64,000 nt of DNA, taken from the NCBI RefSeq assembly GCF_016741875.1, contig NZ_JAERRF010000005.1, positions 62,001 through 126,000 on the forward strand, given 5' to 3'. This DNA comes from Streptomyces coffeae. GTDB taxonomy: Bacteria > Actinomycetota > Actinomycetes > Streptomycetales > Streptomycetaceae. A program made the position numbers and the translations under genes. Numbering within the stretch: the stretch's first letter is position 1; each line of letters opens with the position of its first letter. The notes under the pieces were generated by a model. That model had not been told where the DNA came from. It was given only the letters and a program-made list of their open reading frames with translations, and ran no database searches. Of this stretch, positions 10,990 to 19,437 are shown in pieces.

Positions 10990-12267
10990 TCAGACCGTGG
11001 GCCGGGGCGCGCCGAGGACGCAGGGGATCTCCATCGTCACCATGGTCGGTCCGCCGGGCGGGCTGCTGACCGCGAAAATGCCGTCGAAGGTGCCCAGGCG
11101 CCGTTCGACCCCGCTCAGACCGCCGCCCGGCGCGATCCGGGCGCCGCCGTGGCCGTCGTCGGTCACCACGATCCGCAGGGTGCCGCCGTCGTGCTGGAGA
11201 TCGACCCACATCCGGGTGGCGCCGGAGTGCTTGGCCGCGTTGGTGAGCACCTCGCTGACCGCGAAGTACGCCGCCGACTCCACCGGTTCGTCGGCCCGGC
11301 CCGGCAGCTCCACGTCCACCTCGACGGGGATCGTCATCCGCAAGCCCAGCGCCCGTACCGCGTCGCCCAGACCGCGTTCGGCCAGCACGGGCGGATGGAT
11401 GCCGCGGACCAGGTCGCGCAGTTCGGTCAGAGCCTCCGCCGAGTCGGTCCGGGCCGCGGCGAGCAGCTCCTTGGCCTTGGCCGGATCCTTCTCGATCAGC
11501 GCCTCGATGGTGCCCAGGCTCATGCCCATGGCCACCAGCCGGGCCTGGGCGCCGTCGTGCAGATCGCGTTCGATACGGCGCAGTTCGGCGGCGGAGGTGT
11601 CGACCGCGTCATGCCGGGTCTCGGTCAGCCGCCGCACCCGCGCGGCCAGCGTCATCTGCGGGGTGGGGGCGAGGAACGCCCGGGACACCAGGAACCCGGT
11701 GCGCAGCAGCAGGGGCGAGATCACCAGACCGATACCGAAGAAGACCACACCGAGCAGCCCGGCGAGGAGGGCGGTCGACTGGGAGTCGACGGGGATGAAC
11801 GCGTACCAGTAGGTGCCGCCCGCGTTCACCACCGGCTCCCACACACCCGCGGCCATGACCCACCCCTCCACCCCGTAGGGGATGAACGCGAAGGCCAGCG
11901 CGGCCAGGAACAGACCGCCGATCATGTCGTAGAACAGCCACAGCAGATCGCGCCAGGTCGCCGGGTCCTTCAGCAGGAAGGCGCACAGCTCCACCTGGCC
12001 GGTGATACCGGCCCGCCGGTCCTCGGGCAGCGGACGGTAGGGCACCGGGATCTTCACATCCGACCACCGGGCGGCCAGCAGCCGCCGCTGATCGGCGTGC
12101 ATACGTACCAGCTTCACCATCGCGGGGGTGGTGAGCACCCCCAGTCCCAGCGGAATGAAGCAGACGGACAGCACCATCAGCGTGAACAGCGGGATCGATC
12201 CGAGCGCCGTGATGAACAACAGCGCCAGCCCTCGTGCGCAGGCCGTGAACCCGCTGCGTGGCTTCAT
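10990..12267 (-). CDS. NarL-type membrane sensor histidine kinase
   Basis: 425 aa from ATG 12267 with an AGGGGGA ribosome site. The N-terminal sensor part has hydrophobic segments at about 15-50, 108-135 and 165-187, with short outside loops. A HisKA_3 dimerisation box follows: RRIERDLHDGAQARLVAMG, His near 237. The HATPase_c domain shows SEVLTNAAKHSGA (N box), VVTDDGHGG (G1) and GGGLSGVERRLGTFDG (G2). It would phosphorylate a NarL-type regulator, possibly that at 8389-9036. It is divergent from the MMPL exporter across a 253 bp shared promoter region, suggesting that it controls export or responds to the exporter's substrate; this is inference. Confidence 0.92.
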   Translation of the reverse strand: MKPRSGFTACARGLALLFITALGSIPLFTLMVLSVCFIPLGLGVLTTPAMVKLVRMHADQRRLLAARWSDVKIPVPYRPLPEDRRAGITGQVELCAFLLKDPATWRDLLWLFYDMIGGLFLAALAFAFIPYGVEGWVMAAGVWEPVVNAGGTYWYAFIPVDSQSTALLAGLLGVVFFGIGLVISPLLLRTGFLVSRAFLAPTPQMTLAARVRRLTETRHDAVDTSAAELRRIERDLHDGAQARLVAMGMSLGTIEALIEKDPAKAKELLAAARTDSAEALTELRDLVRGIHPPVLAERGLGDAVRALGLRMTIPVEVDVELPGRADEPVESAAYFAVSEVLTNAAKHSGATRMWVDLQHDGGTLRIVVTDDGHGGARIAPGGGLSGVERRLGTFDGIFAVSSPPGGPTMVTMEIPCVLGAPRPTV

Positions 12268-12520
12268 CCGTCATCCCCCTTGCTGGTGTTCGTTGGCCGT
12301 GGTGGTGCTGCCGGAGCATGGCTGGGCACGTTCAGTCTGCCGGTGTGCTCACCTCGCGGTCACGGGGGATCGGCCCCGTCCGGGGGTGTAGCTGGCCCCA
12401 CCTCCTGGCCTCGCCTTTCGGCTCCGCGAGCGGGTGGCTGTCCGGCTGGGGCGCGAGCGCGCGGATTTCTAGCGTCGAGGACATGACCGAATCAGTCCGT
12501 ACCTCCACGGGAGAGACGCC

Positions 12521-14734
12521 ATGAGCGCATCGAGGCAGGGCCTGGCCGTGCGGCTGGGCGGGTGGAGTACCCGCCACCGCAAAACCGCGATCATCGGATG
12601 GCTGCTGTTCGTCGTGGTCGTCGCCGTGGTCGGCGGGATGTCCGGGGCCAGGGAGATGACGGAGTCCGAGGGCGGTACGGGCGATTCCGCACGCGCCGAG
12701 AAGATCCTGGAGGACGCCGGACTCCAAACCCCCGCCGGGGAGATGGTGATGGTGCGCGGCGAGCGGCCGGACGGCTGGCGCGCCGCCGCCCGTGATCTCA
12801 CCGCACGTCTGGAGAGGACCGGGGAGGCGGTGCGGATCCAGCCCCCGGTGCGTTCGGAGAATGGACGTGAGGCGCTGATCAGCTTTGAGATCAAGGGCGA
12901 TCCGGACACCGCCGGGGAACGGGTGGAGCCGGTGCTCGACGCGGTCCGGGCCACCGAGGCCGCCCACCAGGGCATCACCATCCATGAGTTCGGCGACGCC
13001 GGCTTCGACCACATGCTGAACGGAATGCTCACCGACGACCTCAAGAAGGCCGAGCTCACGGCGGTGCCGCTGGCGCTCGGCATTCTGCTGGTGGTCTTCG
13101 GCGCGCTGGTGGCGGCGCTGCTGCCGGTGCTGCTCGGGGTGACGGCCTGTGTCGGCACCTTCGGACTGCTGGCGTTGATCAGCCATCGGCTGCCGCTGTT
13201 CGAGTCCACCAACTCGGTGATGTTCCTGGTCGGGCTGGCCGTCGGCGTCGACTACTGTCTGTTCTATCTGCGGCGGGAGCGCGATGAGCGGGCCGCGGGC
13301 CGGGACGCGGCCACGGCGCTGCGGATCGCGGCGGCCACCAGCGGCCGGGCGGTGCTGGTCTCCGGGATCACGGTCATGCTGGCGATGTCGGGCATGTTCC
13401 TGTCAGGGCTGCTGCTCTTCAAGGGTTTCGCCGTCGCCACCATCCTGGTCGTGCTGATGGCGATGCTCGGTTCGGTGACGGTGCTGCCCGCGATGTTGTC
13501 CTGGCTGGGCGACCGTATCGAGGCCGGGCGGCTCCCGCTGCTGAACCGCCGCCGGAAGAAGGGCGTGCACACCAGCGGCGGTCTCTCCGTACGGCTGATG
13601 CGCCCCGTGCTGGCCAGGCCGAAGGTGTTCGCCGTCGTCTCCGGTGCGCTGCTGCTGGTCCTGTGCGCCCCCGCGCTGGGGATGAAGACCGAACAGCTCG
13701 GCATGGAGAAGCAGTTCGGCTCCGACGCCGAACTGACCGTGGCCTTCGAGGAGATCACCGGAGCGTTCCCCGGCGGCCCGGACCCGGCCGAGGTGGTCGT
13801 GCGCGCCGATGACGTCGGCTCGTCCCGCTTCGGCGCGGCCGTCGCCGATCTGAAGAAGGAGATCGCCGCGTCGGACCGGTTCCGGAAGCCGGTCGATGTG
13901 GAGCTGCACCGGAAGGAGGGTGTGGCTCGGATCGAGGTGCCGCTGTCCGGCGACGGCAAGAACGCCGCCTCCGAGCGCGCCCTGGACACCCTGCGCGACG
14001 ATCTGGTGCCGCGCATCCTCGGTCCGGTCTCCGAGAAGGCGTACGTGGGCGGTCAACTGGCCGCGGACCGGGACTACAACGACCAACTGGAGAGCGATAT
14101 CGCCCCCGTCTTCCTCTTCATCGCGGCCGTGACCTTCCTGCTGATGCTGGTGTGCTTCCGGTCGGTGCCGATCGCCCTCGCCTCGATCCTGCTCAACCTG
14201 CTGTCGGTGGGCGCCGCGTACGGCACGATGACCGCCGTCTTCCAGCACGGCTGGGGCGCCGAACTGCTGGGGATGGAACCGGCGGGCGCGATCGAGTCGT
14301 GGATGCCGCTGTTCGTCCTGGTCATCCTCTTCGGGCTGTCGATGGACTACCACGTCTTCGTGGTCTCGCGGATCCGTGAGGCCCATGTCCGGGGTCTGAC
14401 CACCCGCGACGCGATCCGCGAGGGCATCCGGACCACGGCGGGTTCGGTCACCGGGGCGGCCGCCATCATGGTCGCGGTGTTCGCGGTCTTCGCCCTGCTC
14501 CAGATGCAGGACATGCAGCAGATGGGCGTCGGTCTCGCGGTGGCGGTGCTGGTGGACGCCACGCTGGTGCGGATGGTGCTGCTGCCCTCGGTGCTGGCGC
14601 TGCTGGGCGAGCGCGCCTGGTATCTGCCGCGAGCCCTGCGGTGGCTGCCGCGGCTCGGACACGGTGAGGAGCCGGTGCCGAACCCGGCCGGGTCGGCCGC
14701 GGCCCCGCAGCCGCCGGTGTCGGCGGGCCGCTGA
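12521..14734 (+). CDS. MMPL/RND-family membrane exporter
   Basis: 737 aa from ATG 12521, preceded by GGGAGAG. Two internally similar halves each have a leading TM (IIGWLLFVVVVAVVGGMSG and KVFAVVSGALLLVLCAPALG), a large outside loop and a block of five TMs. MMPL signatures are present in each half: LAVGVDYCLFYLRRERDERAAG and GLSMDYHVFVVSRIREAHVRG, with the Asp-Tyr pairs implicated in proton relay. Members export lipids, siderophores or drugs using the proton gradient. The C-terminal tail is short and proline-rich. It is single-cistron, divergent from a sensor kinase and closed by a hairpin at 14777-14813. The substrate cannot be read from sequence. Confidence 0.92.
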   Translation: MSASRQGLAVRLGGWSTRHRKTAIIGWLLFVVVVAVVGGMSGAREMTESEGGTGDSARAEKILEDAGLQTPAGEMVMVRGERPDGWRAAARDLTARLERTGEAVRIQPPVRSENGREALISFEIKGDPDTAGERVEPVLDAVRATEAAHQGITIHEFGDAGFDHMLNGMLTDDLKKAELTAVPLALGILLVVFGALVAALLPVLLGVTACVGTFGLLALISHRLPLFESTNSVMFLVGLAVGVDYCLFYLRRERDERAAGRDAATALRIAAATSGRAVLVSGITVMLAMSGMFLSGLLLFKGFAVATILVVLMAMLGSVTVLPAMLSWLGDRIEAGRLPLLNRRRKKGVHTSGGLSVRLMRPVLARPKVFAVVSGALLLVLCAPALGMKTEQLGMEKQFGSDAELTVAFEEITGAFPGGPDPAEVVVRADDVGSSRFGAAVADLKKEIAASDRFRKPVDVELHRKEGVARIEVPLSGDGKNAASERALDTLRDDLVPRILGPVSEKAYVGGQLAADRDYNDQLESDIAPVFLFIAAVTFLLMLVCFRSVPIALASILLNLLSVGAAYGTMTAVFQHGWGAELLGMEPAGAIESWMPLFVLVILFGLSMDYHVFVVSRIREAHVRGLTTRDAIREGIRTTAGSVTGAAAIMVAVFAVFALLQMQDMQQMGVGLAVAVLVDATLVRMVLLPSVLALLGERAWYLPRALRWLPRLGHGEEPVPNPAGSAAAPQPPVSAGR

Positions 14735-14776
14735 CATCCGCTCACGGCAATCGCTCATGGCATCGGTCGTGGCATC

Positions 14777-14813
14777 GCCGCCCCGGACAGGTCCGTGGAC
14801 CTGCCGGGGCGGC
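14777..14813. terminator. Bidirectional terminator between convergent genes
   Basis: GCCGCCCCGG (14777-14786) pairs with CCGGGGCGGC (14804-14813), and inside it CAGGTCC pairs with GGACCTG, giving a long nearly perfect stem. It lies between the MMPL gene (plus) and the winged-helix regulator (minus). Confidence 0.75.
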
Positions 14814-14840
14814 GGCGCGTGACGCGGATTCCGGGGTGCG

Positions 14841-15446
14841 TCAGCCGGTGGGCGCGGGGGGCGCGGGGGGCGCGTACTTGTAGCCCACCCGCCGCACCGT
14901 CACGATCGTCCCCCGGTGCTCGGCGCCCAACTTACGGCGCAGCCGGGCCACATGGACATCGACGGTCCGGCCGTCGCCGACATGTCCGTACCCCCACACC
15001 GTGGTCACCAGCTGATCACGGGTGTGCACCCGGTGCGGATGGGCGACCAGATGGGCCAGCAGCTCGAACTCGAGATAGGTCAGCTCCAGCGGCCGGCCCG
15101 CGATCTGCGCGGTCCGGTGGTCGGGGTCGATCCGCACCAGCCCGTCGCCGCCGCCCGCCGTCACGGCCGCGGTGGACGGTGACGGGGCCGCCGCGGAGGC
15201 CGCGGGATCCTGCCGGTCGGCGGGGACCAGCACCAGATAGCCCACCATCGGCGGATGGCCGGGCAGTGCGGGCAGAGTGTGCGGAGGAGCGGGCAGCCAG
15301 GTCGCACCCGGGTGCAGCAGCTCCGCGACCGGCGGCACCTCGTCCGGCGCAACGGCGCGCAACCGTTGACGGTGGGCGGACGCCACCGGGGCGCCGGGCG
15401 GGGTGGCGAGGGCGGGGGAGGACGACAGACTACGGACGTTTGTCAT
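14841..15446 (-). CDS. OmpR/PhoB-type winged-helix DNA-binding protein without receiver domain
   Basis: 201 aa from ATG 15446 with GAAAGAGC upstream. The C-terminal ~100 residues are a Trans_reg_C winged helix: IDPDHRTAQIAGRPLELTY, LEFELLAHLVAHPHRVHTRD, QLVTTVWGYGHVGDGRTVDV, HVARLRRKLG and VRRVGYKYAPP. The N-terminal half is Pro/Ala-rich, with only short hydrophobic strands (MVGYLVLVPAD) and no phospho-acceptor Asp, so it is not a classical response regulator. Such stand-alone winged-helix proteins are frequent in Streptomyces. There is no kinase next to it, and the long upstream region (15447-16350) suggests an isolated regulator with its own promoter. Confidence 0.85.
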   Translation of the reverse strand: MTNVRSLSSSPALATPPGAPVASAHRQRLRAVAPDEVPPVAELLHPGATWLPAPPHTLPALPGHPPMVGYLVLVPADRQDPAASAAAPSPSTAAVTAGGGDGLVRIDPDHRTAQIAGRPLELTYLEFELLAHLVAHPHRVHTRDQLVTTVWGYGHVGDGRTVDVHVARLRRKLGAEHRGTIVTVRRVGYKYAPPAPPAPTG

Positions 15447-15618
15447 GGGAGTCAGCTCTTTCGCGCTCGAGAGGTCGTCGAGGGGCGTCGATGGACGTCG
15501 TGCGCGCGGGCTGGGCGGCCTGGCCGAGGTGTGCCGTCGCCGTTTCGCCATGTCGCCGCGTTCGCCGGAAGGGGCGGTGCCGGAAGAGGCAGCGGCGGAA
15601 GGTTCAGTGGCGGATGGT

Positions 15619-15750
15619 TCAGCGGCCGAGCGAGCGGGCCCGCGCACGGGATGCGCGGCAACACTCGCGGTCGAAATGGTGCGCCTGCCGGGACGGCCAG
15701 AACGGCTCGAGGTCGGGATGACCCGTCGCGGCGTGCTGGAGGCTGACCAT
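15619..15750 (-). CDS. Possible 43-residue small ORF
   Basis: A short frame starts at ATG 15750 with AATAGGGGC just before it. The product begins MVSLQHAATGHPDLEPFW and contains two adjacent Cys and clustered His/Arg residues. It lies 172 bp upstream of the winged-helix regulator on the same strand and could be a leader or an independent small protein. I do not recognise a family. Support is limited to the start context and a less repetitive amino-acid composition than the neighbouring shadow frames. Confidence 0.3.
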   Translation of the reverse strand: MVSLQHAATGHPDLEPFWPSRQAHHFDRECCRASRARARSLGR

Positions 15751-15821
15751 GCCCCTATTGAAGCAGACAACCCGCCCGGCGCGCGGCCCGCGGGGGCCAC
15801 GCGGCCGGACGGGCGGGCATG

Positions 15822-16172
15822 TCATGAGGGTGCCCCTCCCTCGGCGATCCGGACGAGCGCCCCGCCCGCCGTACGCGCCTCGTCCAGCCGGTCGCCCATC
15901 CACTGAAGGTCATCGGCCGGCCACCACCAGCACCGGTCCCCGCTCGGCCGGCGCCCGGAACACCGACAGACGGCCAGCCGCAGCGCCAGCCCGCCGTGCT
16001 GCTCCGACGGGCTCTGCCGACCGGTGAGCGCCGCGTCCAGGACGGTGCGCTGGGACGCGGGCAGGGCCCCGACACCTCGTCGGCGACCGCCCCGCGCCAG
16101 CTGTTCACGCCCTCGTACCAGCAGCTCATCGCGTCCGATCACGGGCTCTGGCTGCTCGCCGTACCGCTCCAC
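15822..16172 (-). pseudogene. Decayed remnant of a LuxR-type large ATP-binding regulator
   Basis: The minus-strand frame reads VERYGEQPEPVIGRDELLVR, then LPASQRTVLDAALTG, then after a frame jump LSVFRAPAERGPVLVV, then DDLQWM. These fragments follow the order of the AAA region in LuxR-LAL/MalT-like regulators (start with GRDxEL, an LPxxQRxALDAAL block, the Walker B strand PVLVVVDDLQWLD). The Walker A region, most of the sensor domain and the LuxR HTH are missing, and at least two frame changes are needed. It is therefore a gene relic. Family resemblance is by eye, so confidence is moderate. Confidence 0.45.
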
Positions 16173-16291
16173 GCGTATCGCCCCCCTGCCTGCCGCGCGC
16201 GGCGCCCTGCGGAGACAGCTGGTGCGGAACCAAGGAGCATCGGAGCCAACCAGACATCTACCTATAAACCAAGGCGAGGCGCACAATGGTG

Positions 16292-16310
16292 GTGCGGTGG
16301 TTTACCGCAC
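16292..16310. promoter_or_regulatory. Palindrome in the SPW-gene leader
   Basis: GTGCGGT (16292-16298) and ACCGCAC (16304-16310) form a perfect 7-base inverted repeat with a 5-base loop, about 40 bp before the SPW-protein start. It could be an operator or an mRNA hairpin. No matching regulator is adjacent. Confidence 0.35.
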
Positions 16311-16350
16311 TGCGCGGTCAGACTTGCATGGATCGAAGGAGGCGAGTCGT

Positions 16351-16794
16351 ATGGCCGACGTCTCACGCGCCAGAGGGGACATCACGGGCCACCCTGACGT
16401 GACCGAAATGCGGGAGCGCTACGCCCGCATGATGGACGCTCGTGATGTTGTCTTCCTCGACGGACCGGTGCTTCTCGCCGGTCTGTACTTCGCCATCTCT
16501 CCCTGGGTGGTGCACTTCGCGAGCACCAGCCCCAACCTCATGGTCCACAACCTCATCCTCGGCCTCGCCATCGCGTTGCTGGGGATCGGCCTCACCACGG
16601 CCCCGAGGAGGATGTACAGCCTGTGCTGGACCATGGCCGCGATCGGTGTATGGATGATCATCTCTCCCTGGGTGGTCGCGGGGGGCCCCGACGCCGGGAT
16701 GATCTGGAACAACGTCGTGGTCGGCGCCATCACCTGCCTGTTCGGGCTGGTGGCCGCAGGAATGGTCATGCGGAAGGGCCGGGGGGAGACCTGA
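16351..16794 (+). CDS. SPW-repeat integral membrane protein
   Basis: 147 aa from ATG 16351, with a near-perfect GAAGGAGG site. It has four hydrophobic segments arranged as a duplicated pair, each pair carrying the SPW motif (YFAISPWVVHF and WMIISPWVVAG) that defines this family of bacterial and archaeal membrane proteins. The function is unknown. The N-terminal ~35 residues are soluble and charged (HPDVTEMRERYARMMDARD). It is a single gene with its own promoter region and a hairpin after it (16878-16919). Confidence 0.88.
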   Translation: MADVSRARGDITGHPDVTEMRERYARMMDARDVVFLDGPVLLAGLYFAISPWVVHFASTSPNLMVHNLILGLAIALLGIGLTTAPRRMYSLCWTMAAIGVWMIISPWVVAGGPDAGMIWNNVVVGAITCLFGLVAAGMVMRKGRGET

Positions 16795-16877
16795 CCGTTT
16801 CGACGAAAGTGTCATCGGGACACCGGCCTTGAGGCCGGACAACCGAGACCTGGGACAACCGAGACCAAATGGAGAAG

Positions 16878-16919
16878 GCCGCCCACCGCACGCCCCGATG
16901 AGGTCGTGCGGCAGGCGGC
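16878..16919 (+). terminator. Terminator after the SPW gene
   Basis: Arms 16878-16892 and 16905-16919 pair over 13 of 15 positions, with a two-base mismatch in the middle of the stem, and are followed by TTTCG. They lie about 80 bp past the stop. Confidence 0.65.
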
Positions 16920-17086
16920 TTTCGCTCGGTTTCCCGGTCGGTGCGGTCGCAGGTGGTGGTCAGCGGTAGCTCACCGTCGTCTGCCATGACAAGCGTCCAT
17001 TTGGAACCATGGTCATGGCCCTGACCCCGACGGCGCACCCCGCCTAGACTCCGATCTCCCGACCAGGAAATGAGGCAGCATCCGCC

Positions 17087-17902
17087 ATGCCCCTCCGCAT
17101 CGCACTGAGCCAGATCACCACCGGTCCGGACCCGGCGTCGAACCTTGACCTGCTGCGCCGGGAGACACAGCGGGCTGCGGAGGCCGGGGCCCGGCTGGTC
17201 GCGTTCCCGGAGGCGACCATGGCGTGCTTCGGCACCCGGCTCGGTCCGCTCGCCGAACCGCTGGACGGCCCCTGGGCCACGGAGGTCCGGCAGATCGCGC
17301 GGGACAGCGGATTGGTGGTGGTCGCGGGCATGTTCACCCCCGCACCCGACGGACGCGTCACCAACACCCTGCTGGCCACCGGCCCCGGGGTGGAGGCCGC
17401 CTACGACAAGATCCATCTGTATGACGCCTTCGGTTTCAGGGAGTCCGACACCGTGGCCCCGGGCACCCAAGTGGTCACCTTCGATCTCGACGGCGTCAGG
17501 ATCGGCCTCGCCACCTGCTACGACGTACGCTTCCCGGAACTCTTCCGGGCCCATGCCGACGCCGGTGCGGTGGTCTCGCTGCTCTCTGTCTCCTGGGGCG
17601 CGGGACCGGGCAAGCTCGAACAGTGGGAGCTGCTGACCCGCGCACGGGCGCTCGACGCCACCGTATGGCTCGCCGCCGTGGGACAGGCCGATCCGGCCGC
17701 GTCCGGGGCCGGTCCCGCCCCGGCCGGGAGTGCCCCCACCGGTATCGGCCACAGTGCCCTGATCGGCCCCGATGGCACGGTGCGGGAGCGGTTGGAGGCC
17801 GCCCCGGGTCTGCTTGTCGTGGACATCGATCCCGAGGAGGTCACCACGGTGCGCCGCACGGTGTCCGTTCTGGACAACCGCAAGCTGGGCGTACGGCCCT
17901 GA
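17087..17902 (+). CDS. Carbon-nitrogen hydrolase (nitrilase superfamily amidase)
   Basis: 271 aa. Hydrolyses a non-peptide C-N bond, most likely an omega-amide or deaminated glutathione type substrate. The catalytic triad is visible: Glu42 (AFPEATM), Lys109 (YDKIHLYDAF) and Cys145 (ATCYDVRFPEL), followed by the DxRFPELFR signature typical of the Nit1/Nit2-like branch. ATG 17087 is preceded by TGAGG. The length is standard for single-domain members. It is convergent with the oxidoreductase at 18116-19237 and not in an obvious operon. An Ala/Gly/Pro-rich insertion at about 205-220 (ASGAGPAPAGSAPTG) is unusual and probably a surface loop. Confidence 0.92.
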   Translation: MPLRIALSQITTGPDPASNLDLLRRETQRAAEAGARLVAFPEATMACFGTRLGPLAEPLDGPWATEVRQIARDSGLVVVAGMFTPAPDGRVTNTLLATGPGVEAAYDKIHLYDAFGFRESDTVAPGTQVVTFDLDGVRIGLATCYDVRFPELFRAHADAGAVVSLLSVSWGAGPGKLEQWELLTRARALDATVWLAAVGQADPAASGAGPAPAGSAPTGIGHSALIGPDGTVRERLEAAPGLLVVDIDPEEVTTVRRTVSVLDNRKLGVRP

Positions 17903-18115
17903 GCGGTAACCGGCAGTCGCCGGGAGGATGAGGTCGCGGGCGGCGTCGGCGAACGGATCCTGGCCGCGGAGGTCAGCGGGTCCCACGGCACTGCCCTGTG
18001 CGCTGGGAACCAGGGTCCGGGAAGGAGCCCGGCAGCCATGGACCGCGGGGCAGGGCCGGGCCGACTCCCGCGACACGGAGGCGCGATGGCCGGTGGTACA
18101 GCGTCCCGGCGACGC

Positions 18116-19237
18116 TCATCGCGGGCCCTCGCCGCCGGTCCGCCCTGCGCTCCCGTCCACCAGCCGCGGACCGCCCTCGGCGGCGCGGTGACCGGCGGCT
18201 TCCTCTGTGACTCCGGTGGCTCCCGTGACCAGGACGACCTTGCCGGTGACCGTGCCGGACTCGGCCAGCCGCATCGCCTTCGGCGCCTCGGTCAGCGGAA
18301 TCCGCGCCGCCACCTGGGCGGAGAAATCCCCGCTCGCCAGCAGCTCCAGTACCTGGCCCAGATCGGCACGGACCCGCGCCTGATAGCCGGCCAACCGCCG
18401 CCGTCCCGCCCACAGGTTGTAGAAGTGTGCCCGCCGTCCGTTCGGCAGCAGATTCCACAGCAGCAGCCGGGCGAACAGCTTGAGCACCGGCGCCCGTGAC
18501 GAGCCCGGGACATCCCGGGTGGCAGCCGTGCCGTAGGAGACGAGCGTGCCGCCACGGGCCAGCAGGCGGAAGGAGTCCACGATGCCCTCGCCGCCCACAT
18601 GGTCGAAGACCGCGTCCACCCCGCCGGGGGCCAACTCGCGCACCCGCGCGGGCAGATCGGGGTCGCGGTAGTCCAGCGGGATGGCGCCCAGTGTCCGTAC
18701 CGCCCCGTGATGGCGCGGTGAGGCGGTGCCGATGACCCTGATGCCCGCGTGACGGGCGAGCTGGACGAGGGTGGACCCCACTCCGCCGTTGGCACCGAGG
18801 ACCAGGATCGTCGCCCCGGAGCGGACCTTGGCCATCCGGTGGAGCATCTGCCATGCCGTGATCCCGTTGACCACCACCGTCTCCGCCTCGGCCGCGCCGA
18901 CCTCCTCCGGCACCGCGACCAGATCCCCAGCGTCGACCAGCGTGTGCGTGGCCCAGCCGCCCGTCTTCGTCAGCACTGCGAACCGGCGGCCCCGCAGCGC
19001 GGGATCCACCCCGGCGCCCGTGGCAGTGACCCTCCCCACCAGGTCATAGCCGGGCACGAAGGGGAACGGCGGCTGGTCGTAGTACTTGCCCCTGCGCATC
19101 TGCTGCTCGGCGAACGAGACACCGGACGCCTCGACCTCGACCAGGGCCTGGCCGGGGCCGGTCTCGGGCAGCGGGCGGGTGCGGAGCCGGAGCCCTTCCG
19201 GCTCCACCAGACCGGGGAGCACAACTTCGGTGAGCAT
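18116..19237 (-). CDS. Zinc-type alcohol dehydrogenase / quinone oxidoreductase (MDR superfamily)
   Basis: 373 aa from ATG 19237. NAD(P)H-dependent medium-chain reductase: GroES-like N-domain (FPFVPGYDLVGRVTATG), then a Rossmann domain with the dinucleotide motif LGANGGVGSTLVQLA and VFDHVGGEGIVDSF. The structural and catalytic zinc ligands of alcohol dehydrogenases are absent, so it belongs to the zinc-free quinone reductase branch. About 30 Gly/Glu-rich residues extend past the usual C-terminus (KVVLV). It is divergent from a TetR regulator across 200 bp that holds a perfect 8-bp inverted repeat just before this gene. The TetR product probably represses it, in response to an electrophile or quinone. 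Confidence 0.9.
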   Translation of the reverse strand: MLTEVVLPGLVEPEGLRLRTRPLPETGPGQALVEVEASGVSFAEQQMRRGKYYDQPPFPFVPGYDLVGRVTATGAGVDPALRGRRFAVLTKTGGWATHTLVDAGDLVAVPEEVGAAEAETVVVNGITAWQMLHRMAKVRSGATILVLGANGGVGSTLVQLARHAGIRVIGTASPRHHGAVRTLGAIPLDYRDPDLPARVRELAPGGVDAVFDHVGGEGIVDSFRLLARGGTLVSYGTAATRDVPGSSRAPVLKLFARLLLWNLLPNGRRAHFYNLWAGRRRLAGYQARVRADLGQVLELLASGDFSAQVAARIPLTEAPKAMRLAESGTVTGKVVLVTGATGVTEEAAGHRAAEGGPRLVDGSAGRTGGEGPR

Positions 19238-19257
19238 GGCGAACCTCGTCTTTCGTG

Positions 19258-19280
19258 GGCCTCACGACCGCCGTGAGGCC
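19258..19280. promoter_or_regulatory. Candidate TetR operator
   Basis: GGCCTCAC (19258-19265) and GTGAGGCC (19273-19280) form a perfect inverted repeat with a 7-bp spacer, 21 bp upstream of the oxidoreductase start and in the shared region with the divergent TetR gene. A second, weaker pair TAACA/TGTTA spans 19311-19332. Position and symmetry suit a TetR dimer site. Confidence 0.5.
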
Positions 19281-19351
19281 GTGAGGGCTTCTCTCTTCCG
19301 TGAGAATTTCTAACAAAACAATGAACCTGTTACCCTCGATGTGTCAACCCC

Positions 19352-19409
19352 GGTTCCGAGCCGGATTCCGAGCCGGTTCCGGACCGGCCCCGGCGGCCGG
19401 TTCCGAGCC
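19352..19409. repeat. Short tandem repeats in the TetR leader
   Basis: Units of 11-13 bp related to GGTTCCGAGCC occur five times in a row (three close matches and two diverged), directly upstream of the TetR ribosome site. They could come from replication slippage. No function is visible. Confidence 0.6.
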
Positions 19410-19437
19410 GCCCGTACGAACGGTGAAAGGCGCGTCC

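Noticed and set aside
12268..12520. Small gene between the sensor kinase and the MMPL gene
   Set aside because: No start with a ribosome site and no protein-like frame; best read as a divergent promoter region.
16766..18076. Minus-strand frame opposite the nitrilase gene
   Set aside because: Antisense to a gene with an intact Glu-Lys-Cys triad; no motif of its own.
17903..18115. Gene fragment between nitrilase and oxidoreductase genes
   Set aside because: The minus-strand frame continues into noise and no family blocks were seen; treated as intergenic between convergent genes.
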